Shown here: positions 19,238-28,814 of the stretch, in pieces
How the letters are laid out: each line of letters opens with the position of its first letter
Numbering within the stretch: position 1 is the first letter of the stretch
Assembly: GCF_014204525.1 (NCBI RefSeq)
Contig: NZ_JACHLP010000001.1
Coordinates: 682,001 to 746,000 of the forward strand
Length of the DNA: 64,000 nt
Source of the DNA: Roseateles oligotrophus
GTDB lineage: Bacteria > Pseudomonadota > Gammaproteobacteria > Burkholderiales > Burkholderiaceae_C
Direction: 5' to 3'
The notes under the pieces: model-generated
Told to the model about the DNA's origin: nothing
Databases searched by the model: none
The model's input: the letters and a program-made list of their open reading frames with translations, nothing else
Position numbers and translations under genes: made by a program

Positions 19238-20080
19238 ATGCAAGTCCAAGTCGTCGACTACCGCGCCCCTGACGCCGCCCGCCTTTTCACCCAGTCATTG
19301 CACGACACCGGCTTTGGCGTGCTGGTCAATCACCCCATCCAGCAAGCCCTGGTGGAGAAGATCTACGCCGACTGGCTGGCCTTTTTCAACACCGACCAGA
19401 AACACCAGTTCCCCTTCTCCAAAGAGCAGCAGGACGGCTATTTCTCCACCGAAATTTCCGAGACGGCCAAGGGCAGCAGCCAAAAGGACATCAAGGAGTA
19501 CTACCACGTCTACCCCTGGGGCCGGGTGCCGGCCGCACTGAAGCCCGATGCCGATCTCTACTACGCCCAGGCCAATGCCTTGGCCGCCGAATTGCTGGGC
19601 TGGGTGGAGCAATTCACACCGCCGGAGATCGCACAGCACTATCGCGAGCCCCTGTCAAAAATGATCGAAGACAGCCGACAGACCCTGTTGCGGGTGCTGC
19701 GCTACCCGCCGCTGACCGGCCAAGAACCCGCCGGCGCCCTGCGCGCCGCCGCCCACGGCGACATCAATCTGCTGACCATTCTGCCGGCCGCCAACGAACC
19801 CGGCCTGCAGGTGCAGGGCATGGACGGGGCCTGGTTTGACGTGCCCTGCGACTTCGGCATGCTGATCATCAATATCGGCGACATGCTGGAAGAGGCCTCG
19901 CAAGGCTATTACCCCAGCACCCAGCACCGGGTGGTGAACCCCACGGGCGAAGGCGCCGGCCGCAGCCGGGTCTCCTTGCCGCTCTTCCTGCACCCGCGCA
20001 ACGAGGTGGTGCTGTCGGACCGCCACACGGCCCACAGCTATCTGCAGGAGCGCCTGCGCGAGCTGGGGGTGAAGAGCTGA
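19238..20080 (+). CDS. Isopenicillin-N-synthase-family Fe(II)/2-oxoglutarate oxygenase
   Basis: Cytosolic double-stranded beta-helix oxygenase, 280 residues. The iron triad is visible as H173-x-D175 (AAHGDINLLT) and H230 (STQHRVVNP), with the 2-oxoglutarate-binding R244-x-S246. The N-terminal domain has the typical TGFGVLVNHP phrase. The substrate cannot be predicted; relatives are often annotated generically as 2OG-Fe(II) oxygenases or as ethylene/giberellin-type enzymes. It is a single gene, divergent from sucA and convergent with the lysR gene, leaving 16 bases between stops. Confidence 0.85.
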   Translation: MQVQVVDYRAPDAARLFTQSLHDTGFGVLVNHPIQQALVEKIYADWLAFFNTDQKHQFPFSKEQQDGYFSTEISETAKGSSQKDIKEYYHVYPWGRVPAALKPDADLYYAQANALAAELLGWVEQFTPPEIAQHYREPLSKMIEDSRQTLLRVLRYPPLTGQEPAGALRAAAHGDINLLTILPAANEPGLQVQGMDGAWFDVPCDFGMLIINIGDMLEEASQGYYPSTQHRVVNPTGEGAGRSRVSLPLFLHPRNEVVLSDRHTAHSYLQERLRELGVKS

Positions 20081-20096
20081 TCAGCGAGTGACGGAG

Positions 20097-21068
20097 CTAC
20101 CCGGGATGCCCCTCGGGCGGTCTGTCACGCAAGTCACTGAGACTCAAGGCCGGGTGGTCTTGCAAGGCAGCCAGCAGATAGTCCACCAGCAAGCGATGCC
20201 GGCCGACCATCTGGCGCCGATCACGGTAGCAGATGAAAAACGCCAGGCTTTGCGCCCGTAGCTGAGGCGTCTTGCCGCGCCGTGTCGACAGAAAGAGCGG
20301 CTTCAGCAAGCCCGCCTCCACCAAGGGCCGGGCGACGAAGCTACCCAGCCGCGTGATGCCTGCTCCGGCAACAGCCATGGCAGCCAGCGCATCGATGTCA
20401 TTGCACAGGGCCACGATTCTGGGTTCGGGTTCAAAATGAACACCATCGCGCTCAAAACCCCAGCGCAGGCGCCGGCCCTCGACGCTGAAGCGATAGCCCA
20501 GGCAGTCGTGCTGGCTCAAGTCCATGGGATCGGTCGGCGTCCCGGCCCGCGCCAGATAGCTGGGCGCAGCACAAAACACCATGGGCAGCTCCAGCAGCTT
20601 GCGGGCCACCATGCCGGGTTTGAGCTGGTCACGGAAGCACACGCTCAGGTCCAGGCCCAGCTTGATGGGATCCAATACCTCGTCCGACAGCAGCAACTCC
20701 AGCTCGATATGCGGGTGCTGGGCCATGAAGCCGGCCAGCAAGGGCGCGATCAAATGCCGGCCCAGCGTCGTGGTACAGGCAATCCTGACCTTGCCCTGCG
20801 GCCGGCCCTGGCTCTGCCCCAGCTCGTCGCGCGCCTGCGCCAGTTGCTCATGGACATCACGCACCCGGGCGTAATAGGCGGTGCCGGCCGGCGTCAGCGC
20901 CATCGCCCGCGTGCTGCGGGTCAGCAAGACGGCGCCCAGCTCACGCTCCAGGCGCGCAATATTCTGGCTGGCCGAGCCGGCAGACAGGCCTAGCAAGCGT
21001 GCGCCTGCGGCAATGCTGCCCGCCTCGACGGCTTTGACGAAACATTCCAGGCCCCGCATATTCTTCAT
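20097..21068 (-). CDS. LysR-family transcriptional regulator
   Basis: 323 residues with an N-terminal winged HTH (LECFVKAVEAGSIAAGARLLGLSAGSASQNIARLE) and a periplasmic-binding-like effector domain starting about residue 90. It belongs to the CrgA/DsdC-like group that often controls a divergent target. The divergent neighbour is the DUF2798 gene, and a perfect 14-base palindrome lies between them. Confidence 0.9.
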   Translation of the reverse strand: MKNMRGLECFVKAVEAGSIAAGARLLGLSAGSASQNIARLERELGAVLLTRSTRAMALTPAGTAYYARVRDVHEQLAQARDELGQSQGRPQGKVRIACTTTLGRHLIAPLLAGFMAQHPHIELELLLSDEVLDPIKLGLDLSVCFRDQLKPGMVARKLLELPMVFCAAPSYLARAGTPTDPMDLSQHDCLGYRFSVEGRRLRWGFERDGVHFEPEPRIVALCNDIDALAAMAVAGAGITRLGSFVARPLVEAGLLKPLFLSTRRGKTPQLRAQSLAFFICYRDRRQMVGRHRLLVDYLLAALQDHPALSLSDLRDRPPEGHPG

Positions 21069-21103
21069 GCATGAATTATCGCGGCCCTCGGTCGATGGGT
21101 TTC

Positions 21104-21117
21104 ACAACAGCTGTTGT
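21104..21117. promoter_or_regulatory. Perfect palindrome between lysR and DUF2798 gene
   Basis: ACAACAGCTGTTGT is a perfect 14-base dyad, 36 bases upstream of the lysR ATG and 74 bases before the DUF2798 ATG. The position suggests the operator of the adjacent LysR protein, which would then repress itself and switch the divergent gene. Confidence 0.5.
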
Positions 21118-21190
21118 CGGCTGGCCCGGGCTGGCTGGGCCGCCCCGGCCTGCCTACAGTAGGCCTCGTCAACACCACACCCAAAACACC

Positions 21191-21448
21191 ATGCCCCGCT
21201 ACCCCGTCTCTTCACGCTGGAAGCTCCCCAAGTCCAGCACCCCTTTCGTCTCGGCCTTTTACATGGCCGGCATCATGGCCTTCTTGATGTGCATGGTCAT
21301 CGTGGCCGCCAATGGCGGCCTGAGACCCGATTTCATCGGCCGCGTGCTCAAGGCCTATGCCCTGGCCATGCCGGTGGCCTTTGTCTGCGTGCTGATCGTG
21401 CGCCCACTGGTGGCCAGGCTGGTGATGGCCAGCGTGAGGGCAGAATAA
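21191..21448 (+). CDS. DUF2798-family small membrane protein
   Basis: 85 residues with two hydrophobic helices (FVSAFYMAGIMAFLMCMVIV and LAMPVAFVCVLIVRPLVARLV) separated by a short polar segment (GGLRPDFIGRVLKAY). This matches the DUF2798 family, which has no known function and is frequently paired with a LysR gene. The start at MPRYPVSSRW was chosen because the upstream codons of the longer frame run through the regulator intergenic region; no strong ribosome-binding site is visible. Confidence 0.8.
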   Translation: MPRYPVSSRWKLPKSSTPFVSAFYMAGIMAFLMCMVIVAANGGLRPDFIGRVLKAYALAMPVAFVCVLIVRPLVARLVMASVRAE

Positions 21449-21464
21449 GGCGGATCAAGCCGCC

Positions 21465-21812
21465 ATGCACCCAACCATCATCCACATTCACACCGATGCC
21501 CCGCCCAAGCCCGCCTGGGGCGCACCCTGCAATGGCTGCGGCCTGTGCTGCTTGAGCGAGCCCTGCCCCATAGGCATGCTGGTCAGCCGCAAGCGCCACG
21601 GCATTTGCAAGGCCTTGCGTTGGTCAGATGAGGTAAATCGCTATGTATGCGGCATGCTGCTGGCGCCCGCCGAGGTGCTGGGCTGGCCCGCGCAAGGCCT
21701 GCTGAGCCGCTGGCTGGCACCCTGGCTGGCGCGGCGCAGCCGGCGCTGGATTGCGGCCGGCCTGGGTTGCGATGCGCACATACAAGCGTTGCCGCAAGAG
21801 CCAGGGCCTTGA
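21465..21812 (+). CDS. Cysteine-cluster (YkgJ/CxxCxxCC-like) protein
   Basis: 115 residues with a dense cysteine motif C-N-G-C-G-L-C-C-L near the N-terminus (residues 22-29), followed by more cysteines (C34, C48, C62). This spacing suggests metal or iron-sulfur binding, as in the YkgJ family. The C-terminal third is Trp/Arg/Leu-rich and could contact a membrane. It follows the DUF2798 gene by 16 bases, probably in the same transcript. Function unknown. Confidence 0.7.
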   Translation: MHPTIIHIHTDAPPKPAWGAPCNGCGLCCLSEPCPIGMLVSRKRHGICKALRWSDEVNRYVCGMLLAPAEVLGWPAQGLLSRWLAPWLARRSRRWIAAGLGCDAHIQALPQEPGP

Positions 21813-21896
21813 ATCCCCGGGCAATCCTCTAGCCGGGCCCCAAGCACACAGGGCTAGCATCGCAGCCTTCAAGTTCCTCATGCAGCAAGGATCATC

Positions 21897-23483
21897 ATGA
21901 CGAAATTCGTTCGGCAAAGCCTTCTTTGTTCAGCCCTGGCACTGGCCGCCGGAATGCCGGCCCTGAACGCCCAGGCCGCCGCGCTGCGCTGGGCCGCGCA
22001 GAACGATATCCAAACCCTGGACCCGCATTCGCAGAACCACGCCACCACCAACACCATCGGCGGCCTCGCCTACGAAGGCCTGACCCGCTACAACGAGAAG
22101 TTCCAGCCCGAGCCCGCCCTGGCCAGCAAGTGGACGCAGATCAGCCCCACGCAAGTGCGCTTTGAGCTGCGCCGCGGCGTCAAGTTCCATGACGGCACGC
22201 CCTTCACGGCCGACGATGTGCTGTTCAGCTTCGGCCGCGTGCGTCAGCCGCAGGCAAATCTGCAGATCTTCGTCAGCGGCATCAAGGAGATCAAAAAGAT
22301 CGACGACTACACGGTGGACCTGCTGCTGGACGGGCCTAACCCCATATTGCTGCGCAATCTGGTCTACTTCCGCATCATGAGCAAGAGCTGGGCGGAGAAG
22401 AACAAGGCCACCAACACCCAGGACTTCAAGGCCAAGGAAGACACTTACGCCTCGCGCAATGCCATGGGCACAGGCCCCTACAAGGTCACCGGCTGGCAGC
22501 CCGACCAAAAAATCACACTGGTCGCCAACAAAGACTGGTGGGACACGAACAAGGGCAATGTCAGCGAGATCAGCTATCTGCCCATCAAGAGCGACGCCAC
22601 CCGCGTGGCCGCCCTGCTCTCGGGCGAGCTGGACCTGCTGACCGACCTGCCCACCCAAGACGTGGCCAAGCTGCGCACCGACCCCAAGCTCAAAGTGCTG
22701 GACGGCAACGAGAATCGCACCATCTTCATCGCCATGGACCAGGGCAGCGAAGAACTGAAGGGCAGCAATATCAAAGGCAAGAATCCCTTCAAGGACAAGC
22801 GCGTGCGCGAGGCCTTGAATCTGGCCATAGACCGCGAGGCCATCAAACGCAGCCTGATGCGCGGCCTCTCGGTGCCCGCCGCCATCATGGTGGCGCCCGG
22901 CGTGCATGGCCACACGGCCGACATCGATATGGCGCCCAAGCAGGACGTGGACAAGGCCAAGAAACTGCTGGCCGAGGCCGGCTACCCGAGCGGCTTCGAG
23001 GTACCGCTGAACTGCCCGAACGACCGCTACGTCAATGACGAAGAAATCTGCCAGGCCGTGGTGGTGATGTGGAGCAAGATCGGCGTCAAGGCCAAGCTGG
23101 CCACCAGCCCCATGTCCCAGCATTCCCAGTTGTTGCAGCGCCTGGACTCGCCGCTCTACCTCTACGGCTGGGGCGTGGTCACCTTTGATGCCCAGTACAC
23201 CTTGCAGGACGTGGTCCACACCAAGACCACGGGCGCCGATGGCAAGGGCAATTTTTCGCGCCTGAGCGATGCCAAGCTGGACGCCCTGGTGCAGGCCATG
23301 AAGGTAGAGGTCAATGTCGCCAAGCGCGACGCCCAGATGCGCGAGGCCTTGCTGCGGGTACGGGACGAGTTCTTCTTCATCCCCATCCACCACCAGGTGC
23401 GGCCCTGGGCAATGCGCAGCAATGTGGAGACCCCACACCGGGCCGACGACCGGCCCGAGCCGCGCTGGACCAGCTTGCGTTAA
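21897..23483 (+). CDS. Periplasmic binding protein, family 5 (peptide/nickel type)
   Basis: 528-residue solute-binding protein of an ABC importer. The signal peptide is FVRQSLLCSALALAAGMPALNAQAA. Family-5 blocks follow: IQTLDPHSQNHATTNTIGGLAYEGL, LRRGVKFHDGTPFTADDVLFSF, AMGTGPYKV and PFKDKRVREALNLAIDREAI. No permease or ATPase genes are adjacent, so its transporter must be encoded elsewhere or shared. The ligand could be a di/oligopeptide or another small molecule. Confidence 0.9.
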   Translation: MTKFVRQSLLCSALALAAGMPALNAQAAALRWAAQNDIQTLDPHSQNHATTNTIGGLAYEGLTRYNEKFQPEPALASKWTQISPTQVRFELRRGVKFHDGTPFTADDVLFSFGRVRQPQANLQIFVSGIKEIKKIDDYTVDLLLDGPNPILLRNLVYFRIMSKSWAEKNKATNTQDFKAKEDTYASRNAMGTGPYKVTGWQPDQKITLVANKDWWDTNKGNVSEISYLPIKSDATRVAALLSGELDLLTDLPTQDVAKLRTDPKLKVLDGNENRTIFIAMDQGSEELKGSNIKGKNPFKDKRVREALNLAIDREAIKRSLMRGLSVPAAIMVAPGVHGHTADIDMAPKQDVDKAKKLLAEAGYPSGFEVPLNCPNDRYVNDEEICQAVVVMWSKIGVKAKLATSPMSQHSQLLQRLDSPLYLYGWGVVTFDAQYTLQDVVHTKTTGADGKGNFSRLSDAKLDALVQAMKVEVNVAKRDAQMREALLRVRDEFFFIPIHHQVRPWAMRSNVETPHRADDRPEPRWTSLR

Positions 23484-23593
23484 GTTAGGGGGAGCCCCGC
23501 CCCTTTCCACAAGTCGCGTGATGCTGGCAGGGGCACAGGCACCTAATCTCGGGCCGCCGATATTGGCTGGCTTTCCCTCCAGAGGTGCCCGAG

Positions 23594-24217
23594 ATGATCA
23601 AATCCAAGGTTTCCCACCATCCTGCCCGACTCCATGGCCTGGCCATGGCCCTATGCCTGGCTGGCCTCGCCTCGACGGCCCAGGCGACCGTCGTGCTCGA
23701 TACTTTCGGCCCCGGCGATACCAGCCCGGGGCTCAATTGGTCGCTGTACCAGCTCAGCGCCGGCACGGGTCAGAACCTTGCCGTCGCCTTCAGCCTGAGT
23801 GCGGCCGCCAAGATCGACAACATCCTGACCTCCATCCAAGGCAGCGGCAGCTTTCAACTGGGCGTGATGGCGGCCTCCGGCACCCTGCCCTCCAACACCT
23901 TTCTGTACTCCACCACCCTGGCCAATCCGACGGCCAATTCGGGCGCAAGCGGCCTGGGCTGGACACTGGGCGCCGGCAACTATTTCCTGACCGCCACCGC
24001 TGACCTTGGCAGCAATGGCACCTGGCAGGGCGGCGGCACGCCAGGTAGCTCGCTTTGGGCCTTCACAAACAACGGCAACTGGTTCAACACCGGCCCTTCG
24101 GATGCGCCCTCGGCACGCATCGAAGTGTCAGCCATTCCCGAGCCCGCCACCTATCTCAGCCTTGCGGCAGGCCTGCTCATGCTGGCCGCCCTGCGCCAAC
24201 GCCGTACGCGGGACTGA
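23594..24217 (+). CDS. PEP-CTERM sorting domain protein
   Basis: 207-residue exported protein. It has an N-terminal signal peptide (LHGLAMALCLAGLASTAQAT), a Ser/Gly/Asn/Thr-rich body and a C-terminal tripartite tag: IPEPATY, a hydrophobic helix (LSLAAGLLMLAAL), then RQRRTRD. This is the PEP-CTERM signal processed by EpsH-type exosortase in bacteria making extracellular polysaccharide. The ATG at 23594 is preferred over a GTG nine bases earlier because AGAGG lies at correct spacing. No exosortase gene is in the window. Confidence 0.88.
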   Translation: MIKSKVSHHPARLHGLAMALCLAGLASTAQATVVLDTFGPGDTSPGLNWSLYQLSAGTGQNLAVAFSLSAAAKIDNILTSIQGSGSFQLGVMAASGTLPSNTFLYSTTLANPTANSGASGLGWTLGAGNYFLTATADLGSNGTWQGGGTPGSSLWAFTNNGNWFNTGPSDAPSARIEVSAIPEPATYLSLAAGLLMLAALRQRRTRD

Positions 24218-24236
24218 TAGCAGTCCTAGCCAGCCC

Positions 24237-25190
24237 TCAGGCCAGCGCCAGCCGCTGGCGGGCCGCCCGGTACTCACGCACCAAGCGGTCCACCAACTCG
24301 GCCGCGGGCACAACGGCATTGACGGTGCCAATGCCCTGGCCACAACCCCAGATGTCCTTCCAGGCCTTTTTGGAGTCGCCGCCAAAGTTCATCGCGCTGG
24401 GGTCGCTCTCGGGCAAGCTGTCGGGGTCCATGCCGGCATTGACGATGGAGCCACGCAGATAGTTGCCGTGTACGCCGGTGAAGAGATTGCTGTAGACGAT
24501 GTCATCGCTATTGCTGTCGACAATCATCTGCTTATAGCCCTCGGCCGCGCGCGCTTCATCGGTGGCGATGAAGGCCGAACCGATGTAGGCGAAGTCCGCG
24601 CCCATGGCCTGCGCCGCCAGCACCGCATCGCCCGAGGCGATGGCGCCCGACAAGGCCAAGGGGCCGTCGAACCACTGCCTAATCTCTTGAATCAACGCAA
24701 AGGGGCTCTTCACGCCCGCATGGCCGCCGGCACCGGCGGCCACGGCGATCAGGCCATCGGCGCCCTTCTCGATGGCCTTCCTGGCGAACTTGTTGTTGAT
24801 GATGTCGTGCAGCACGATGCCGCCCCAGGCATGCACGGCCTGGTTGACATCCTCGCGCGCGCCCAGCGAGGTGATGATGATGGGCACCTTGTACTTGGCG
24901 CAGACTTCCAGGTCATGCTGCAGGCGCTCATTGCTCTTGTGCACGATCTGGTTGATGGCGAAGGGTGCGGCCGGCTTGTCCGGGTTGGCCTGGTTGTAGG
25001 CGGCCAGCTCGGTGGTGATTTCCTTCAGCCACTCGTCCAACTGCTCGGCCGGACGGGCGTTGAGCGCGGGCATGGAGCCGATCACACCGGCCTTGCACTG
25101 GGCAATCACCAGCTTGGGTGTGCTGACGATGAACATCGGCGAAGCGATGATGGGCAGGGGCAGGTTTTGCAGGATGGGAGGCAGGGCCAT
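24237..25190 (-). CDS. Nitronate monooxygenase family FMN enzyme
   Basis: 317-residue TIM-barrel flavoprotein of the 2-nitropropane dioxygenase family. Visible are the N-terminal LPIIASPMFIVSTPKL, the FMN-site segment GADGLIAVAAGAGGHAG containing the likely active His, and the phosphate-binding ALSGAIASGDAVLAAQAMGADFAYIGSAF. It lies 20 bases downstream of the acyl-CoA dehydrogenase on the same strand, so the two probably form an operon; the in vivo substrate may be a CoA-linked or nitro compound rather than propionate 3-nitronate. Confidence 0.87.
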   Translation of the reverse strand: MALPPILQNLPLPIIASPMFIVSTPKLVIAQCKAGVIGSMPALNARPAEQLDEWLKEITTELAAYNQANPDKPAAPFAINQIVHKSNERLQHDLEVCAKYKVPIIITSLGAREDVNQAVHAWGGIVLHDIINNKFARKAIEKGADGLIAVAAGAGGHAGVKSPFALIQEIRQWFDGPLALSGAIASGDAVLAAQAMGADFAYIGSAFIATDEARAAEGYKQMIVDSNSDDIVYSNLFTGVHGNYLRGSIVNAGMDPDSLPESDPSAMNFGGDSKKAWKDIWGCGQGIGTVNAVVPAAELVDRLVREYRAARQRLALA

Positions 25191-25210
25191 GGGAGTTTCC
25201 TTGTGTATGT

Positions 25211-27001
25211 TCAGAAGGCGTCCAGGGGCATGGCGGTGACGCTGTCGGCACCCTCGACGATGGCGTCGCGCAAGCCGCCCGCGCGGGCCAGGATGTGCTC
25301 GGCATAAAAGCGGGCCGTGGCGATCTTGGCGCTCATAAAGGCCGTGTCTTCACCTGCGGTCAGCTTGTCTTCGGCCACCAGCAGGGAACGCGCCAGCTGC
25401 CAGCCGGCCACCAGATTGCCGGCCAGCATCAGATAGGGCACCGAACCGGCATAGGCCGCGTTCGGATTGCCCTTGCCCTGGGCGGAGATGAAGTCCACCG
25501 CGTCCAGATAAGCCTGGCGGGCGGCGCTCAGGCGCTTGAGCACGGACTTGGCGGCCGCGCTGTCGCGCTGGGCCAGCAGGGCTTCCGTGGCCTCGATCTG
25601 GCCGGCAAAGGCGCGCGCCATCTGGCCACCGTCGCGGCTGGTCTTGCGGCCCACCAGGTCGTTGGCCTGGATGGCGGTCGTGCCCTCGTAAATGGTCAGG
25701 ATCTTGGCGTCGCGGTAATGTTGGGCCGCGCCGGTCTCCTCGATAAAGCCCATGCCGCCATGCACTTGCACGCCCAGGTCGGTGACCTCCAGGCTCATCT
25801 CGGTGCTATAGCCCTTGACCAGGGGCACCATGAATTCGTAGAAGGCCTGGTTCTGCTTGCGGGTCTCGGCGTCCGGGTGGTAGTGGGCGGCGTCATAGGC
25901 CGCGGCGGCCACGCTGGCCATGGCGCGGCAGCCTTCGGTCAGCGCGCGCATGGTCATCAGCATGCGGCGCACATCGGGGTGGTGGATGATGGCGGCGCTG
26001 CCGGCCACCGAGCCGTCCACGGGGCGGCTCTGCACCCGGTCACGGGCATAGGCCACGGCTTTTTGATAAGCACGTTCGGCGATCGCGATGCCCTGCACGC
26101 CGACGCCGAAGCGGGCCGCGTTCATCATGATGAACATGTATTCCAGGCCGCGGTTCTCCTGGCCGACCAAGGTGCCGATGGCGCCGCCCTTGTCGCCGAA
26201 CTGCAGCACGGCCGTGGGGCTGGCCTTGATGCCCATCTTGTGCTCGATGGAGACGCAGTGCGCGTCGTTGCGCGCGCCTAGCGACCCATCTGCATTGACC
26301 AGGAATTTGGGCACGATGAAGAGGCTGATGCCCTTCACCCCCTCCGGCGCGCCGGCCACGCGGGCCAGCACCAGGTGGATGATGTTGTCGGCCATATCGT
26401 GATCACCGTAGGTGATGAAGATCTTGGTGCCGAAAATCTTGTAAGTGCCGTCGGGCTGGGGCTCGGCGCGGGTGCGCACCAGGGCCAGATCGGAGCCGGC
26501 CTGGGGCTCGGTCAGATTCATCGTGCCGGTCCAACTGCCGTCGATCAACTTGGGGATGAAGGTATTGCGCTGCTCCTCGCTGCCGGCCGTCAGCAAGGCC
26601 TCGATCGCGCCGTCGGTCAGCAAGGGGCACAAGGCAAAGCTGATGCTGGCGCTGTTCATCATCTCGCCGCAGGCCGCGCCAATCGTCTTGGGCATACCCT
26701 GGCCGCCAAAGGCCGTGGGGTGTTGCAGGCCCTGCCAGCCGCCTTCGGCGAACTGGCGGAAGGCCTGCTTGAAGCCGGGCGAGGTGAAGACCTGGCCGTC
26801 CTTCAGATAGGAGGGGTTCTTGTCGCTCTCGAAATTCAGCGGCGCGATGATGTCTTGATTGAGCTTGGCGCACTCTTCCAGCACGGCCTGGGCGGTATCA
26901 AGGTCGAAGTCGGCAAACTCGGGGATCTGGTTGAGGGCTTGCAGGCCGGCCAGCTCTTGCATATTGAAGAGCATGTCTTTGACGGGGGCGCGGTAAGGCA
27001 T
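25211..27001 (-). CDS. Acyl-CoA dehydrogenase (DmdC/FadE-like long form)
   Basis: 596-residue FAD acyl-CoA dehydrogenase. The N-terminal MPYRAPVKDMLFNMQEL, the FAD segment MNLTEPQAGSDLALVRTRA and the late GGMGFIEETGAAQHYRDAK plus IYEGTTAIQ motifs place it in the long subfamily that includes 3-methylmercaptopropionyl-CoA dehydrogenase. A C-terminal four-helix extension follows about residue 460. The start at MPYRAP has AAGGAGA in front; a longer frame was rejected. It lies downstream of etfBA, to which it would pass electrons, but a terminator separates them. The substrate is not predictable. Confidence 0.92.
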   Translation of the reverse strand: MPYRAPVKDMLFNMQELAGLQALNQIPEFADFDLDTAQAVLEECAKLNQDIIAPLNFESDKNPSYLKDGQVFTSPGFKQAFRQFAEGGWQGLQHPTAFGGQGMPKTIGAACGEMMNSASISFALCPLLTDGAIEALLTAGSEEQRNTFIPKLIDGSWTGTMNLTEPQAGSDLALVRTRAEPQPDGTYKIFGTKIFITYGDHDMADNIIHLVLARVAGAPEGVKGISLFIVPKFLVNADGSLGARNDAHCVSIEHKMGIKASPTAVLQFGDKGGAIGTLVGQENRGLEYMFIMMNAARFGVGVQGIAIAERAYQKAVAYARDRVQSRPVDGSVAGSAAIIHHPDVRRMLMTMRALTEGCRAMASVAAAAYDAAHYHPDAETRKQNQAFYEFMVPLVKGYSTEMSLEVTDLGVQVHGGMGFIEETGAAQHYRDAKILTIYEGTTAIQANDLVGRKTSRDGGQMARAFAGQIEATEALLAQRDSAAAKSVLKRLSAARQAYLDAVDFISAQGKGNPNAAYAGSVPYLMLAGNLVAGWQLARSLLVAEDKLTAGEDTAFMSAKIATARFYAEHILARAGGLRDAIVEGADSVTAMPLDAF

Positions 27002-27031
27002 GGGGGTCTCCTTCTTGTTCAGACAAAACAA

Positions 27032-27060
27032 AGGCGCCGCGACCGTGAAGTCGGGCGCCT
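27032..27060 (-). terminator. Terminator after etfA
   Basis: Outer stem AGGCGCC/GGCGCCT (27032-27038 with 27054-27060) with an inner CGAC/GTCG stem, followed on the minus strand by TTGTTTTG. Confidence 0.75.
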
Positions 27061-27090
27061 GTTGAAATCAAGCGTTAGTGCGGATCTCGA

Positions 27091-28023
27091 TCAGAGTGCG
27101 CTCACCAACTCGGGCACGGCGCTGAACAGATCGGCCTCCAGACCGTAGTCGGCCACGCTGAAGATGGGGGCTTCGGCATCCTTGTTGATCGCAACGATGA
27201 CCTTGGAGTCCTTCATGCCGGCCAGATGCTGGATGGCGCCGCTGATGCCGCAGGCGATATAGAGCTGGGGGGCGACGATCTTGCCGGTCTGGCCCACCTG
27301 CCAGTCGTTGGGGGCATAACCCGCATCGACAGCGGCGCGCGAGGCACCCAGGGCCGCACCCAGCTTGTCGGCCAGGGGCGTCAGCACCTCCATGAACTTG
27401 TCATTGCTGCCCATGGCGCGGCCACCGGAGACGATGATCTTGGCGGCGGTCAGCTCGGGCCTGTCGTTCTTGGCGATTTCACGGCTGCCGAAGGTTGACT
27501 TGCCGCTGTCGGCCACGGCCGCCAGGGCTTCGACGGCGGCGCTGCCACCGCTGGCGGGCGCTGCATCAAAGCCGGTCGTGCGCACGGTCAACATCTTGGT
27601 GGCATCGCCGCTTTGCACGGTGGCGATGGCATTGCCGGCGTAGATGGGACGCTCGAAGGTGTCGGCGCTGATGACCTTGGTCACATCGCTCAATTGGGCC
27701 ACATCGGCCAGGGCGGCGACGCGCGGCGCCACGTTCTTGCCCGAGGCGGTGGCGGGGAAGAGGATGTGGCTGTAGCCGGAAGCCAGGGCCAGCACCTGGG
27801 CGGCCAGATTCTCGGCCAGGCCATCGGCCAGTTGGGCGGCGTCGGCATGCAGCACCTTGGCTACACCGGCGATCTGGGCAGCAGCGGCAGCGGCGGCGCC
27901 GGCATTGTGGCCGGCCACCAGCACATGGACCTCGCCACCGCAGGCCAGCGCGGCCGTGACGGTGTTGAGGGTGGCGCCCTTGATGGAGGCGTTGTCGTGT
28001 TCGGCAATAACGAGAGCAGTCAT
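27091..28023 (-). CDS. etfA: Electron transfer flavoprotein alpha subunit
   Basis: FAD-carrying alpha subunit that takes electrons from acyl-CoA dehydrogenases to ETF-ubiquinone oxidoreductase. 310 residues; N-terminal [19 protein letters not shown] and the C-terminal FAD-domain motifs [30 protein letters not shown] and [20 protein letters not shown]. The start at 28023 is preceded by AGGAGAAAAAAC; the longer open frame reads out of frame through etfB. It follows etfB by 26 bases. Confidence 0.97.
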   Translation of the reverse strand: MTALVIAEHDNASIKGATLNTVTAALACGGEVHVLVAGHNAGAAAAAAAQIAGVAKVLHADAAQLADGLAENLAAQVLALASGYSHILFPATASGKNVAPRVAALADVAQLSDVTKVISADTFERPIYAGNAIATVQSGDATKMLTVRTTGFDAAPASGGSAAVEALAAVADSGKSTFGSREIAKNDRPELTAAKIIVSGGRAMGSNDKFMEVLTPLADKLGAALGASRAAVDAGYAPNDWQVGQTGKIVAPQLYIACGISGAIQHLAGMKDSKVIVAINKDAEAPIFSVADYGLEADLFSAVPELVSAL

Positions 28024-28049
28024 GTTTTTTCTCCTGATTCTTTGCAGTC

Positions 28050-28799
28050 TTAGATGACTTTCGCCTCGTTCTTGAGCTTGTCCACCAGGGCGGCCACATC
28101 GGCCACCTTGATGCCAGCGCTGCGCTTGGGCGGCTCCTCGACCTTCAAGGTCTTGATGCGCGGGGCCACGTCCACACCCAGATCGGCCGGCTTGACCACG
28201 TCCAGCTGCTTTTTCTTGGCCTTCATGATATTGGGCAGGGTGACGTAGCGCGGCTCGTTCAGACGCAGGTCGGTAGTCACCACGGCGGGCAGCTTGAGCT
28301 TGACCGTTTCCAGGCCGCCATCGACCTCGCGGGTCACGGCGACTTCTTCGCCCGTCACTTCCACCTTGCTGGCGAAAGTGCCCTGGGGCAGGCCGGTGAG
28401 GGCGGCCAGCATCTGACCGGTCTGGTTGCAATCGTCGTCGATGGCTTGCTTGCCCAGGATCACCAGGCCGGGTTGTTCCTTGTCGACCAGGGCCTTGAGC
28501 AGCTTGGCCACGGCCAGGGGCTGCAGCTCGGCATCGGTTTCCACCAGGATGGCGCGGTCGGCACCGATGGCCATGGCGGTGCGCAGGGTTTCCTGGCACT
28601 GGGTCACACCGCAAGAGATGGCGATCACCTCGGTGGCCACGCCCTTTTCCTTCAGGCGAACCGCCTCTTCGATGGCGATCTCATCAAAGGGGTTCATCGA
28701 CATCTTGACATTGGCGATGTCCACGCCGGTGCCGTCGCTCTTGACGCGCACCTTGACGTTGTAGTCGACCACTCGTTTGACAGGAACCAGAACCTTCAT
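28050..28799 (-). CDS. etfB: Electron transfer flavoprotein beta subunit
   Basis: AMP-binding beta subunit of ETF, 249 residues, starting [19 protein letters not shown] with GGAG six bases before the ATG. It contains the signature segment [24 protein letters not shown]. First gene of the etfBA operon. Its upstream region carries a TAGAAT -10 (28842-28847 on the plus strand as ATTCTA) and two palindromes, so regulation by acyl-CoA-type repressors is likely. Confidence 0.97.
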   Translation of the reverse strand: MKVLVPVKRVVDYNVKVRVKSDGTGVDIANVKMSMNPFDEIAIEEAVRLKEKGVATEVIAISCGVTQCQETLRTAMAIGADRAILVETDAELQPLAVAKLLKALVDKEQPGLVILGKQAIDDDCNQTGQMLAALTGLPQGTFASKVEVTGEEVAVTREVDGGLETVKLKLPAVVTTDLRLNEPRYVTLPNIMKAKKKQLDVVKPADLGVDVAPRIKTLKVEEPPKRSAGIKVADVAALVDKLKNEAKVI

Positions 28800-28814
28800 T
28801 GATGACTCCAAGGC

